From Cristatella mucedo (lineage: Eukaryota > Bryozoa > Phylactolaemata > Cristatellidae): a DNA stretch of 64,000 bases. The first letter of the stretch is position 1. Every line of letters starts with the position of its first letter. Location of the stretch: the NCBI GenBank assembly GCA_009760855.2, contig WPIO01000145.1:833001-897000 (forward strand), in the 5' to 3' direction. Shown here piece by piece: positions 36,591-48,894 of this stretch. The notes below the pieces were generated by a model. The model was not told the DNA's origin, made no database searches, and worked only from the letters and a program-made list of their open reading frames with translations. Both the position numbers and the translations under genes were made by a program.

Positions 36591-39500
36591 TTAAAATTAG
36601 CTTTAGTCATGGTCTTTCTTGTTATTAGTGGCTTGTGCCATTAATATTTTGTAGCTCATAGTAGAAACTTAGTTCGACTGAAAGGACAGCTATCGCACCG
36701 GCCGCTTTGATGGTTTATTGGTATGTCAACATACGAAAACGGACTATTACGCCAGCTGATTTCAGTCAATGAAAATGAGAGGTTGCTTTACCGAGTGGCT
36801 AAATGTTGGCTTGTAAATTATTAGATTTGTGGTGAAGGGACTTTTGAAGAGGGACTATAAATTGGTGATGCTAGATTTTCAAAACTGATAAATACTTCAA
36901 GGAAGAAAGAGCTAGTTTTCTGCTAATTGAGGTCAATTATGTTTCTACAGGAAAAGCTGTCATACATACAATGCCCATAATACTATTATTATCTATACTA
37001 TTATCTATTATTATCTATAAAACATATTAAATGTGTCACAGAAATAGATTCGCATGAGCTATTAGCTAGAAGGAAAACAAAAAACCTAGGCTTGAGTGTA
37101 ACAAATGAGTAACTATTAGTATAATTTGCCTCGCAAAGCCTGATCTCTATCCCGAGAAATAAAAATTGCTGCAAGTAAAACAATAAACTAGACTTCAGGG
37201 ACAACAAGGTGAGATGCTGGTCAGCAGGACTACTAGTTTATGAAATATGTACTTCTTTATGCAAAAGAAAACAAGCAAAGCATAGAGGTTCAGTACAAAG
37301 TTTACAGTGACTCAGAGAGTGCTTAGCGGTAAGGCCTTAGCTAGAACTGAACAATAGGGGAAACTAGTGTGATGCATGTCCACCAGCAACCCAACGATCT
37401 AAATAGACTTCCGGGTGTTAGGCAGGAGAGCTTTCTATAGGACACTCAAAGCCTCAGCAGCATTCACTAAGCTCGCAGTAGCCAACAGACTTCATTTCAC
37501 CTACAAAACAGGAACTGAGAAACATGACTAAGTAAGCTGGGTGGTAAAGGAAGTCAGTAGCATGGAAATAGGACGGCTGGTAAAAATACGCCACAGTCGG
37601 TAGCGGGAAAGTAAATGAATTGTGAAAGTATGAATTGTAGAAGTGAGTTATACAATGTATGACATGAAAAGCAACACCCTTTGTCGCCAATGAACTTTAA
37701 ATAAAGGAGAGATAATTTATTTTCCATAAGGAACCTGATGGCATGAGGAGGATGAAACTGGAACTTCAACAACTTCACTCTGTATTCTTTCACTAACCGG
37801 AAACCATCAACAACTTCTTCTGCAAAGGATTTGCATGGCTGAACCTGTAGGATTTCATAACTTGAATTGCAGCTTTATTCATTACCGGATTCGCTGGACG
37901 AATAGCTTGATTTGGTAGCCCAATCACTAGGGAGTTGCATTAATCTAGCCTAGACAGAACTATGAGCTAATCGAAGGGTTGGAAGCCACATTAATAAACA
38001 GTCCCTTAATCTTAAATAGCGATCGGACGTGGTGGCTAATTGTCAATACAGTATTTTAAATGAAAATTTTAAAATTCAGGCAGTTTTAAAATTTGATACC
38101 AAAATCTAAACACATTGCAATGATTGCCCAACAGCAGCATCTATTATAAAAATTGAGTCTTCGAGTCCGGCCGTAGGCTTTGACTATTTTGAAATTTTGA
38201 AAGACTTTTGAAAAATCCCGTTGTTATAAACATCATTAAAAGATCTAGATTTTTGCCGGACTAAGTTTTCTAACACGGGAGAGCACACAGGGAATTACAT
38301 AGGGCCTTCAGCAGACGAGGTCTTTTGACTAGACTTCAATCAGTTTGCCTCTCACTTTAAATGCGGGAAACATCGGAAAATTTCTATGAAAGGTTACAAA
38401 TTACGACTCAAGCATAGCTTCGGATGGGCGGGTCTTAAGTGGAGAAACGAATACGAGCCGTTGCAAGAAAATTGTTCGCTGGCATGTAGATTAGTTTTGA
38501 GACTGATTGGCAGGACTTTACTTCTAGATTAAAATTAAGCCCTGGTTTTTCTACGCTTGCAGATGAAGACAGGGACGAAGTTTTTACAATTTCTTTAGAT
38601 CACCATCGGACGCAAACTGCATAAAGCTGCGTTCAAGCCGGCGCTTGACACAGTTCATCTTATGCACTTTTTTAAATTGTAAGGTATTTCCACGCCACTG
38701 TACAAGGGCAAAATGTATGGGAGTGAGGTCGTCGAGGGCAGTTTCAAGTTTCACGGTTGCAGCCTCAGCCCTGTTATAGGCACCCGCCAGAGCCGGGCAT
38801 CCTGCAAGTCCCGGTCCACAACAAATGCATCTCAATCCTTCTGCGAATCCCGATTGCGAATAAATACACTCTTGGTTTTTAATGAGCAGTCATTTATCGA
38901 GCGAAAGGTATGAGGCTGTCCAATGCCTTACGTTGACCAATTGGAATTAGTGGGGTTGCTGAGAGAGTGCTTAGCATTTGCCGGCCGACTGGCACTGCAT
39001 GTCCAGCTAAATGATGCATTTACTAGACTCTCAAGCGAAGTATTTACTGAGCCTCACCGATTAAGTAACATGTCTGCTACGAGGCATCTAGCAGCGTTAA
39101 CAGTCATGACAACGGCGTATTTATGGTGCTAAACAGTACTCTAACTTTAGAGCTCATCGTTTGATGGCCAATAAGTTCAGATGGCGAACACAGGATGCAG
39201 TCGAGGAGGAACGTTAATGCAATTTAACAAATACATGTACAAGTTTCACATACAATCTTATGATTTAAATTACTCCGGATTCTATGCGGTCCGATGTCTA
39301 AGCTTCCTTCTTTAAATTAATCGAGTCTTAGTTGTAGCCACGCAATCCAGATTTTTGTACGTTGCTTGGTTGAACTTTTCATGCAAGCCAATGAGAAGCC
39401 GTATGATCTAGGTAATTACCAAATAAATCAGGTCCGTTTTAAAATAATGAACAGCTAGATGCTAAAATCTGAGCCACTTATTTAACGAGTCATTGGATAA

Positions 39501-39889
39501 TGATAATGATAGCAATAATAAATGAAATGCTGTATACCTAACAATCTCTTTCACCATTAGCATATCTTATCAAGCTTAATCAAGGATTTCATTTGAATTC
39601 AAATGCATTAAAGCATACATGTTTCGAAAGTCATGCATGGATCGAAACTCTAACCCTCAAAAAAGCTTCGGTCAGCCAATCATTCAGTCTCAATATGGAA
39701 TCTGATTCCCTTACTCCAAAATGATCTTTTGCTAGATCACCTTATCAGGTCATCATTGAAATCCCTCTATTGACGGGAACTTGATGTAAAAAAAATGGGT
39801 AGGCCAATATTAGGAAACCACAGTCAAGCAGGTCCAAGCATCTGCGACTTGAGTAGCTCACTTCCTAAAGGTCTTCACGTTGGCTCAAA
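36591..39889. other. Intron sequence; no exon supported
   Basis: Intron 9 of the sushi gene. A minus-strand frame at 38584-38835 looks somewhat protein-like (TALDDLTPIHFALVQW) and follows an AG with phase-1 GA TGC, but it has no sushi cysteine pattern. Another AG at 37505 opens a 15-codon frame ending in a stop. Neither is convincing. Confidence 0.4.
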
Positions 39890-40280
39890 ATGAAGCTTGC
39901 TCACACGTCAACTGCTAGGTATGTCTGCCATGAACGTTCAAACAGCTTCGCTCAACACATTCACACAACCTGCACTGGTTTTCCAAAAAGTAACATATTG
40001 AACTTAAAATTTTGTGAGAGAATGTTATGGTCTTTACTATCTTTCTCCAGCTCATCGGTCTCCGTTGCTTGAACATCACACTTCCAATAGTCAAAACGAC
40101 TCCGCAATTTGTGGTTGATATGCTTTGACTCTGAGTAAGACCACTTCATTTGCAGATCTTCGATTTGCAGATTCGGCTGCTATTCTTATAAAACCATAGC
40201 TCATCTGAGACCCACTTCAGGCCTAACGTTTAAAAAGGATCTGAAAACCTTTCTGTGTCTCGCAACTCCTGCAACATGCC
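39890..40280 (+). mobile_element. LINE 3' fragment, decayed (family uncertain)
   Basis: Plus-strand remnants HNLHWF, HIELKIL and LTFKKDLKTFLCLAT correspond to the C-terminal LHWLP...EFKIL...FKxxLKTxLF region of LINE reverse transcriptases. They differ from LINE A, so this is perhaps a third family. Confidence 0.5.
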
Positions 40281-41129
40281 TGTGAGCTTCCTTGCGCGTC
40301 AATGCAAGTTGAAATCTTTGCTTGTAATCACAAACTAGTTGGCAGATTCTTTGTCAAAATGTATGCAAAATGCCTGATAGAAATTGCTTAGTTGTCCTGA
40401 AATTCTACTTAAAAGTTTTAATTCTGCATCTTTTCATAGTGTTACTATAATTACCTTAAGTGTGCTTATGCAACTAAAACACACACAGTCTTGCTTCTGT
40501 TATGCTTCGGTCTTATTTCAGTCTTTACTGTATTCTCACAACAACTAGGGTTGCTATGGTTGACTGAATGAAGAATCTGAAGCTGAGTACTGTTCTAATT
40601 CTCGGCCAATGCAGAGGCAAGACTGCCCATACGACCAGTCGTAGGTATAGTCGTAGGCACGCTTTTGTTAAGCTCAGTAAATATATTTAGAACAGGTGGT
40701 ATAGTTCACTCCAACTATGCAGGTGACTCTATGCCTTCTTTAAAGATTGTTTTTAAGTCTCCGGGATTATGGCACGGATTATGATGTCTATAGTCCGGCT
40801 GCCTTTCGTTCTGTTGCATTTGACATTCAAAAGAAGCTATTTCCTGGCACGATCGAAATCGGTGCCCCAATGATGGTTACTTAAGCACAACAAGCTCTCA
40901 GATAAAAGATGGCAAAGGCAAATAAGCTCTATCCGAAGGATGTGTGAACTGGTCTCCTCTTAGCTCTGTTAGAAGCATTGGTAACACACGTAACACTTCC
41001 TTAATTGCTTTTAAAAGAAAGCACGACTGAAGACTTAACTGAAGAAATCATTGGTGCATTCCACGTAGGTTCCTGTTTAAGGGACTCTACAACTATTACT
41101 ACAGTGTTACATAGACTGACGAGCCTTTT

Positions 41130-41180
41130 TCGTTCCGTGAAGGAGCTCGTAACTCAAATTACTCGTGCGCTAAATCAATT
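41130..41180 (-). mobile_element. Tc1/pogo-like terminal fragment (weak)
   Basis: GAGCTCGTAACTCAAATTAC then TCGTGCG parallels the inner terminal repeat near 41.88 kb (GCTCGTAACTCGAACCACTC), in the same orientation. Confidence 0.3.
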
Positions 41181-41814
41181 TTTACAATTGAAATTAATTG
41201 AAATGCCATTAAACTGTTCCAAACACCCAAAATACACTGCCGTTTTTTGTTGCATCTTTGTAAATTAAAAAAATGTACTTATAAATAACGAATATTGTTT
41301 TACAAACGATAAAATTGAATAAATTGCATTAAACAGGGTTTTATTAAAATAATGTACAAGAGTAGTTCGACTTGGAGATCAGACAAATTGAAGATGCTAA
41401 TAGAGTTAGAGGAGAAAAAGTAAAATAGATATCTCAATCTTATTCACCAATTTTTGCACTTTTCGCAGGGTTTTCCTCACGTTCAGTTTATTGGCGGGGC
41501 CTTCACTCAGACCAACCGATTGCTATCAATTATGCGACGAACTCTCGCACGTTTATATTGCCTAAATAGAGCACAGTACGTACTTAGCTATTCCTTCTAC
41601 AGTCGAATTTAACACCGGAGTCTGGCGATCTCGTGCGCACAAGCACCACGATGGCTCTCTTGAATCTGTCTGGGAGCAAACCAACAGGCTTTGGCTTGGC
41701 ATCGCACCTGGGTCTTATGGCAGTCGAAGGATCTTTCGCTGCCCCCTATTATTAGCCCGAGTAACCGCACACAATGCAATGTTCGCTGGGACAAATAGTG
41801 GTGGAGTATCTGAA

Positions 41815-41936
41815 GCCGGCTCGTAACGCGAATTTTAGCTCCCAACTAAAAGCAACAATTCGGCCGAGAGACAGCTCGTAACTCGAACCACTCGTATGAC
41901 AAGACAATCGTAAGCCGAGGTACAGCTGTATAGATA
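41815..41936 (-). mobile_element. Tc1/mariner-pogo type terminal region or MITE fragment
   Basis: On the minus strand, TACAGCTGTACCTCGGCTTA starts a run with repeated TTACGA/ATACGA words (CTTACGATTGTC, CATACGAGTGG, GTTACGAGCTG). This is characteristic of terminal regions of Tigger/mariner-type elements. The opposite end was not found. Confidence 0.5.
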
Positions 41937-42298
41937 TCACATCAGATGAAGCCTCGGGCGAAAAAGTTGGTACAGAAGGTTTAGATTAACTGGAAAGTGC
42001 ATCTCCGAGGGGCTTTCTCTATCTTTCTCACAAAAGCGATTTTTCCACGATCAATCTGTGAGTAGGAGCAATTAGAAAGAAAGATTTAGGCTGCACGCTG
42101 ACAGTGTATGCTTCCTACAGAAAGTAAGACCAAGGTCACACACGAGCAGGACAGAAGTAGGATGGAAGCAGACAGAGCGTGTTAAAGCACCTTTACAGAA
42201 GCTGCACAATACTTGCCAAAGATTGAGCAACCTGACATTTCAAATCGATGAGCCTGCCTACTTTAAATCAAGTGAAACAGTTAAATGCGTGCACTTAC

Positions 42299-42496
42299 GA
42301 ACGTAGCAAGCAAGTTGGGAACCGTTAGTCCAGTTCCAACTTCCGCCGGAAATGCACTGGCCTACGGATTCGCCGCTCAGTCTAACGTGATGGCTGGTGC
42401 AGGCCAGCTGCAGGACGGAGTTCTTGACGTAAGTTGCGTTTAATTCTGACCCCGAAGACAGCTGTGTGTTGGAACTAAGCTGAGGAGCTGGACAAC
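42299..42496 (-). CDS. Sushi domain exon 9
   Basis: The acceptor CTGTTTCAG (42497 on) and donor GTTC|GTAAGT bound 198 bp, phase 1-1. It reads GCPAPQLSSNTQLSSGSEL, LQLACTSHHVRLSG, GQCISGGSWNW and QLACYV: four cysteines in sushi order. The end is CYV rather than the CVPG of most neighbours, and the split codon with exon 10 makes Pro. It has no ATG and is easily missed. The 295-bp intron to exon 8 suggests these two were copied together. Confidence 0.9.
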
Positions 42497-42791
42497 CTGA
42501 AACAGATTTAATTTTAAGCTACAGGCACCAGTGGATGTACCTAATCATAAATGACCTACTACGGTGAACACTTTCAATTCTCGGCGGCTCGTAGCAAAAT
42601 ATATCTTTTTGAACGAAAAAATAATGCTTAGCAGATGCGGACAACACTGGCGACTCTACAATTCTCTCATTGGTCGTTTTCAGTGCGACAGCATTCAATA
42701 GGCTTCTTCCGGTGTGCACAGTCACTGTTTCCACGACACCAAAAGGCAGCTGATCTACCTGCTAACCAAACCTGCTGCGCCCGTCGCTTAC

Positions 42792-42986
42792 CTTCCACGC
42801 AGCTAAAGTTGCCACTGGCCCACAGCCACGAACCGCCATAGGAACACGACGTCACGTTGGAGCCGGTGCTGTATATATAGCCTGACGAACATGACACGGT
42901 GACGGTAGCATTCAGCAGGTAGCGTGCACTTGTGGGGAAGCTGGGTAATGGTTCAGTGTTAAGATTAAGCTGAGGTGACTGGCATC
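42792..42986 (-). CDS. Sushi domain exon 8 (type B-like)
   Basis: The acceptor TTGGTTTTGTAG and donor GAAG|GTAAGC bound 195 bp, phase 1-1. It reads GCQSPQLNLNTEPLPSF, VTVSCSSGYIYSTG, TSCSYGGSWLW and FSCVEG: four cysteines in sushi order. The LNLNTE stretch links it to exon 3 (55867-56061) and exon 6 (50734-50928). The last residues are CVEG instead of CVPG. Several N-x-T/S sites are visible. Confidence 0.92.
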
Positions 42987-43087
42987 CTACAAAACCAAGT
43001 CGAGGCATACTGCTGATGCTTCTTGCTTGTGCTTTTAGCAGAACTCAAGTTCAGTCATCGTAAAGCTTATGCCGTCTTCTCTCTGTA

Positions 43088-43280
43088 ATGCTGGTCTCAC
43101 TGTCTCTCTCCCTCTCTCTGTCTCTCTGTCTCTCTCTGTGTCTCTTTGCTTCTCCGTATCCGTCTATATCTTTCTGCCTCACTGTAATACTGTCTCTCTC
43201 TCCATCCGTCTTCTCTCTCTCTCTTTCACACAGTCTCCTTTCCCTGACTCTTCGTCTCTCTCACAATCACCATTTCTCTC
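43088..43280 (+). repeat. CT-rich microsatellite in intron 7
   Basis: Imperfect TCTCTC and TCTCTGTC repeats. On the sense (minus) strand of the gene this is purine-rich. Ser-Leu open frames are read-through. Confidence 0.93.
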
Positions 43281-44785
43281 TACTTCTCAGTTATAGCTGT
43301 GACATTGGAGTGATTAACCTTCTCTTTTCTGAGCTGCTTCTGTGCTACTCAGTCTGCTACAAAGCACCATTAGTGAACCTCAATCTGAATTTCCCCGATG
43401 GAAAGCATTTTCCGGGGCACACTCCCATCTAACTATGTATCTATAAATTTAAAGATAACAAAAAATACACATTATATTTCATCCTGACAGGTTGCTAGCA
43501 GTTACGGATAGTTCAAAATGCGTACCTTGGCTATTAACTTAACTCCACGAAAATCCCAAATTTTGGAATTTTACTGGAGAAGGCTTCAAAACAGCCTTCT
43601 TCTTTTTTCTCGGAAAACGACAGAACTTTGACCCAGTTTGTATATATGTACAATCATGTTGAAATACAGCTTTATATTTCTTTTAATATTGCCCTTCATG
43701 ACCGGCGATGATATTGGTGATCCCAATGAGTTAGACAAATGAATGCAATCGGTAGACGATCAAATGACCTGGAAAAATAATCACTACAGAATTTATTTTG
43801 CAATCAATGCTACACCGGTCAAAGATTGTTCTTATTAACCAGTAATTTAATAATTCATTATTGCATTCGACGTGGTGAATACTGGAAAGGTTGCTCAAAT
43901 GAATATCATCGATCAATAAAGAAGTTTGGCCGCTTCGTCAGCTATTCCAGGTGTGAAGCAATTTTGATTTTTACGGTACATTTATTGGACGTCGACGGAC
44001 TAATTCTTTAAGGACTACCCTGAAAACCAGTGCCGAAGTTTTCAAACCACTAGCCAGGATTTCTGTACGATCTTGACCGCTTGTTTTGGTTGGTTTCTTT
44101 CAGTTTTAGTTCCTGTCGACCTCCTATGGATATCTAAACATGCTAAAGGATAGAGGCACATATGTGTCGACATAGTTATACATCTTTGCAACCACCCGAA
44201 CTATCTTTATAGCTGTTATATTTGGCTTCTAAATACCTTAGATGAAATCATAAACCTAATCAACATCTAGTGTAAACTCAAAAATCGAAGAGGCGTCGAG
44301 CAGCCAGGAAATATAGTGACATGTGTGCAATAATCTTACAGCTTATGCACCTATCTATTATCAAACCAAGGTAATCATTCTTAGAGCTACTGTTCTTCAG
44401 AACACTCATTTCATTCATTGGCTTAGTTTCAGAAGGCCGCTCTTCAATAAGCTCGTAAACAAAGCTCCCACTTAGACACAATACAAAATAGAGTATGCAG
44501 GTACGTCACAAGGAAATTCTTTATCATGGATTCAGTTTCCTTATCGTAATGCGAAATAGCTTGCTACGACGGCATCATCTCCTTGTAATAATGGGGTCAC
44601 ATGGTTGTGGCTAGTCTGGCCGTAACTCTGTAAATTTGCTTTCCAAAACTCATTAACTAGGATCTTTTTTAAAATTATTCTTGTTGACATCATAGGGAAA
44701 ACAGAGTAGTTTTTAGGCATACACGTCTACGAAGAGGTGATCGTTTCGCTCATTAAAACACTTTAAATTCCCGAAGTTTTCTCAC
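43281..44785. other. Intron sequence, nothing recognised
   Basis: The remainder of intron 7 of the sushi gene; no exon or repeat end was identified. Confidence 0.45.
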
Positions 44786-44983
44786 CAGGAACACAAGTTA
44801 GCTGAGATCCACAGCTCCAGGACCATGTTCCATTCGATCCACATGTTGCATTACTGTGAGTGAGGCTCATGTTGACGTAACCAACATCGCACTGGATGAC
44901 TAGCGTTGTGCCTTGGAAGAATTCCGTACTGACAGTACTGGGCACAATGACTGAGTTGGCTGCCAAATTCGGTCTAACGCAGC
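44786..44983 (-). CDS. Sushi domain exon 7 (type A)
   Basis: The acceptor GTCCTCTTTAG and donor CCTG|GTGAGA bound 198 bp, phase 1-1. It reads GCVRPNLAANSVIVPSTV, VIQCDVGYVNMSL, ATCGSNGTWSW and LTCVPG. It is a clear sister of exon 4 (52874-53074), sharing PNLAAN, PST, CD.G.VNMS, ATCGS.G.WSW and TCVPG. It has a fifth cysteine (WSWSC) where exon 4 has Ala; an odd cysteine could stay free or form an inter-chain bond. Confidence 0.93.
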
Positions 44984-45124
44984 CTAAAGAGGACATAATG
45001 TAGACATTATATTTCGCATCGGATGATGCTAAGTCAAATAAATAAGCAATGAGATAATACCTCATTACATTCATAGATTAACTCACGGTTGATTCAACAA
45101 TAGCACCACCAGTGAATGACTGAT

Positions 45125-45505
45125 TTACGTGATCTTTAATAATGATATAATTATTAACGATAATAAAAATGTGTGCGATCAGAGAACTGAATGTTTCCAG
45201 AAACTTTACATAGGCTGTAAAAAGTAAGCATGATCGAATGCTTCGTGGTAACATGCACAATGTCATCGAGCTTGCTACGGTTAGAGGTGTCATGCACCTT
45301 TTTTTTACATAGAAAACATGGTTAATAGTAGCATGCACTGGGTCAGTACGCTGCATCACATGCCGGACGAATATCAATGAACCACCAAATACTATGTTTT
45401 AGGCTTCTTTTTAAATGTCATGGTGTCACGGGATATCGTGACGTCAGTAGGGAGTAAGTTCGGCGCTTTCGTAGCATACGAACTTAAGGCACGTTCGCCA
45501 ATTGC
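45125..45505 (-). mobile_element. LINE A 3' fragment, strongly decayed
   Basis: Carries the 3' untranslated signature of LINE A (GGTTAGAGGTGTCATGCACC, TAGTAGCATGCACTGGGTCA, and TCTTTTTAAATGTC then GGGATATCGTGACG) with many changes. It lies in the intron between sushi exons 6 and 7. Confidence 0.65.
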
Positions 45506-46242
45506 ATTTGGTTCTGGTGCGTGGTACAGCTATACGGCGTGTATCAACAAAGCTGAGGATGAGGATCAAATAGATTTGAATACACGTTTAGCTGACTTTG
45601 TAACCGTTTTAGACTTAAATTAAAGTATTTAAGGAGAGATCGTCAAGTTAGAAACTCTGTGTGGCCATTATTAGAGAGATGACTATTATTTTGAATTAAC
45701 CAACTTGTTTTCATGCAGGCGTTACTTCAGGATACCAGTTTTACCAATATCTGTATATAATGCAGCAGATACTTCCTTTACTCCTTGAGCAACTATCCAA
45801 AAGATTTCAGCTGGATCTTTTCAGGCAACTTTATTTTTAACTTTGGCTTCGCTACGGCTAAAATTGTAGTTTAGAATATTTACGAGCCCAAAAAATAAAT
45901 TAAAAATAACATTTCTAATGACCGAATTCATGAATCGATAAAATCTTGCTATGTAAAGGTTAGTTTGGTTATGCATATGAATCTGAAAGCAGGGCTGGTG
46001 CAATACCATTCGTGGGCACTAGATGAAGCCTTATGATACAAAAGGTCTGCAAAATGCCTTTTTTACCTACTAACACTGAGACCTAAGTGAAAATCTGGGC
46101 AAAGGAGGCAGGCGAGTTTTCTTAGGACTAATAGTTTTCCTAGGCTACTGTTCTTCTACCCTATGCCACTCTCCCTCTCGTGCTATTTACCATCCTAACC
46201 TATAATGTGAATGTCAGATTCCTCCCGTCCAACTGAGCGATT

Positions 46243-46496
46243 CCTGAAGCAGAGCCATTAAATTTCAAATAGGCAAGTCCGCGGGTCACCATGGCTCTAG
46301 TACCCAGCGAAAGGTTCTCCCTGACCTGTAAAGCAGCTTGTTCATACTAGCTGCACGTCTTTTATAAATCCTGAAGCAGAGCCACCTCATTCAGCCAGCC
46401 CACGTGACACTACGCTTCTAGTACCTAGTTAAATTTTTACGCTGAACTGCATTAGCGGCGTGTTCACACTAGCTACGTGTTTTCGTTTAAAAATCA
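46243..46496 (+). repeat. Tandem duplication, 127-bp unit, two diverged copies
   Basis: CCTGAAGCAGAGCCA begins both units (46243 and 46370). The later words CTCTAGTACC / TTCTAGTACC and TTCATACTAGCTGCACGT / TTCACACTAGCTACGTGT recur at the same spacing. Confidence 0.75.
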
Positions 46497-46719
46497 CACA
46501 CTAATTTAAAGGCTACAGAATCATTTCAGCTGTTTATCTGCTGAATTGATCCGACTTGAGTTAGAGGAGGAAATGGTGGGACGACTGCAAGTCAGTGTGA
46601 TAAGTAGTTCGGATAGTTAGGCTGGAGCAAGACAAATTGATTGACCCAAAGATTGAGTAAAAAAACTTTGAAAAACTGCCACCGTACTTAGTGAGAGGTC
46701 TTTTTAGATCCACAGGAAG

Positions 46720-47650
46720 TGGTTTATCTTACAACTCCGACTTTCGAGAAAGAGAAACCGCAGGCTGCAGGGCTTTACCGTCGACCGACGCCAAGCACCT
46801 ACTTGCACAAAACGGAGGACCTGCAAGCACCGAGTTACAGAAGTTCAGATTCGGTGTTAAAAAGGTACGAATTAACATGAATAAAGGATGAATTAACATG
46901 AATAAAGGATCACTGATGTTAGACAGGACCGTATCTTTGAAATTCATTGTAGCTGTAGTTAGGCCTACTTGGATGTAATGCAGGTATGTTTGCCATTAAA
47001 AGGTCATTTAGGGAACAGGACAAAAAGATTTGTGCATTCTCACGAACAATATCCCAACCAAGCTCATTTTGAGTTTTTTTTATTAATTTGGAAACAACAA
47101 TAAGCTCTCCAATTATTAATAGGTTGGTTTTTATTGTTACTCAATTAGATAAACTTAGCTGTCATCCTAGTCCGAATTTCGGCCATACATGCAACGAGGA
47201 ATTTGAGGGTTTGACGTGCTGGAAGGCAGAGAGGGTTGCAAGACAGGGTCGCAGCCGTGCGTCATCAATGTACGTAAGAAACCCAATGTTCTGTTTAGCA
47301 ATTACAACGACAAGAGGAAAATATATTTAAAATTGTGAAAAAGGGAGCCTTGCACCAATCCTTAAGTTATATTGCTCGTGGACGTGTAAGACCTGAAGTG
47401 ACCTATTTAAATACTCGTTTCACGCTGCCTTCTCAAAGTGTGACATTAAAATTGGCTTCTTTTATAGATTTCTGGAAGGATCGCATAGATAAAGACATGT
47501 TGATTGCGTAGGACGCAAGCGAATTGATTCATCTTGGAAGGAGAAAAGTAGATATAGGGCCTAGACGGCTAATAGTCTTCAGAGACTGGGAGAAGGTCTT
47601 CGAGGTGAAGTCATTAGTAACTGACTTAGAAGTGGACATTAAGATGCTAA
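46720..47650 (-). mobile_element. LINE A copy, strongly decayed
   Basis: By order and spacing it follows LINE A on the minus strand: the terminal priming-site region near 46.79-46.86 kb, a reverse-transcriptase region near 47.27-47.40 kb, and the upstream block around GAGGTGAAGTCATTAGTAAC. Identity is low. Confidence 0.5.
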
Positions 47651-47654
47651 CTTT

Positions 47655-48182
47655 CAGTGAAGCAACTTATCGACTTCAACGTATTTCCCTTAATTCTTCG
47701 GCTCCAGCCTACATAGCAGACCTGCTCTCCCCCAGGATAGGTATCGTACCACCCACTTTTCCGAATCTCCTCGTTTACCTACACCTTGGGCGAGCCTCAA
47801 ATTCTTTGGAGACCGTGCCTTTAGTTCGCATGCTCCCAAAGCCGGGTGTGCACTCCCGACTGACGTCACGACATCACCTGACATGAAAACATTTAAAAAG
47901 GAGCTAAACACGTATCTATTTACTGCAGCATTTAGTGGGTTCATGCGATTTGTCGTGTGTGTGCTTACGCGTGCTGACACTTTACATACTGTCTCTAACC
48001 ATTTTGCATGCTGACCAAGTGAATGTCCACATTAACTCGTTATAGTAGTTCACATTAGGCATAATACTACTAACTACTCGATCGTGCTTCCTTTTACAGC
48101 TTATGTAAGTGCCTAGAAAAAGATTAAATTTACCGAGGGAACTATACAAATGTATTATTATTATGATGATTATTATTATTAA
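47655..48182 (+). mobile_element. LINE A copy, 3' part
   Basis: Starts in the APAY..DLL region (SSAPAYIADLLSPR), continues through the 3' end with AAGTGCCTAGAAAAAGATTA and ends in ATTATTATGATGATTATTATT. It sits next to the minus-strand copy in head-to-head order. Confidence 0.78.
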
Positions 48183-48890
48183 CTGAGAGAAAAATTCAGC
48201 GATAATTTTAAGGATGAGTGTACACTAGTGGGATTTTACGTAGAGTAGCATGCACGTTAAAGCTCACAAGATTACACTCAGATATGCTTTACTAAGCACA
48301 TTACGCACTGACCAAACGCCCCTGCAATTCTTAGCATTTTTGTAGAAATTGGAATTTGAAATCCATGTTGATTTTAGAACCAACCTAGCCGTCGCATGAT
48401 CAATTGCAAATAAAAATGATAGCATATTATAATCGATTGGAGATGCAAAAGAGTAGAGACAGTTAGCTTATGTAACTTGAAACCCCAAATGTTTTTAGTG
48501 GCAGATACATGTCAACCCAAGGGGTGAACGTGTGTCACTGTTCTTCACAAGCAAACTATTAGGCTATAATTATTCTTTTTAAGTTTTATGGGTCAGATGT
48601 AGTATTATTTAAATTTTATTCATTGACTTCCATAGCCGAGCTGAACCATAATTATACAACCTGTCGTTTCCGTCTTCGATTCTTTTGAAAATACCTCAGT
48701 TGAAGTGGAATTTTCAAAAATGCATCCTCTGACAGCCCAAAACCAGCAACGAAATCTTGCGGTACAGCTTTGAATGACATAGTAATCTAAAGTATCGAAA
48801 AACGTTCAGAAATGCAGAGCCATGCCCACGTGAGTAATCAGCCCTCTGTATTCCTTGTGCCATTAAAAATAGAACCATTTACTTACAGCT
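48183..48890. other. Intron sequence, nothing recognised
   Basis: No exon or repeat end was identified between the two LINE copies. Confidence 0.4.
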
Positions 48891-48894
48891 GACG

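Noticed and set aside
38584-38835. 83-codon minus-strand frame following an AG with GA TGC
   Set aside because: Protein-like but has no sushi pattern, no good donor and no recognised family; left as unassigned intron.
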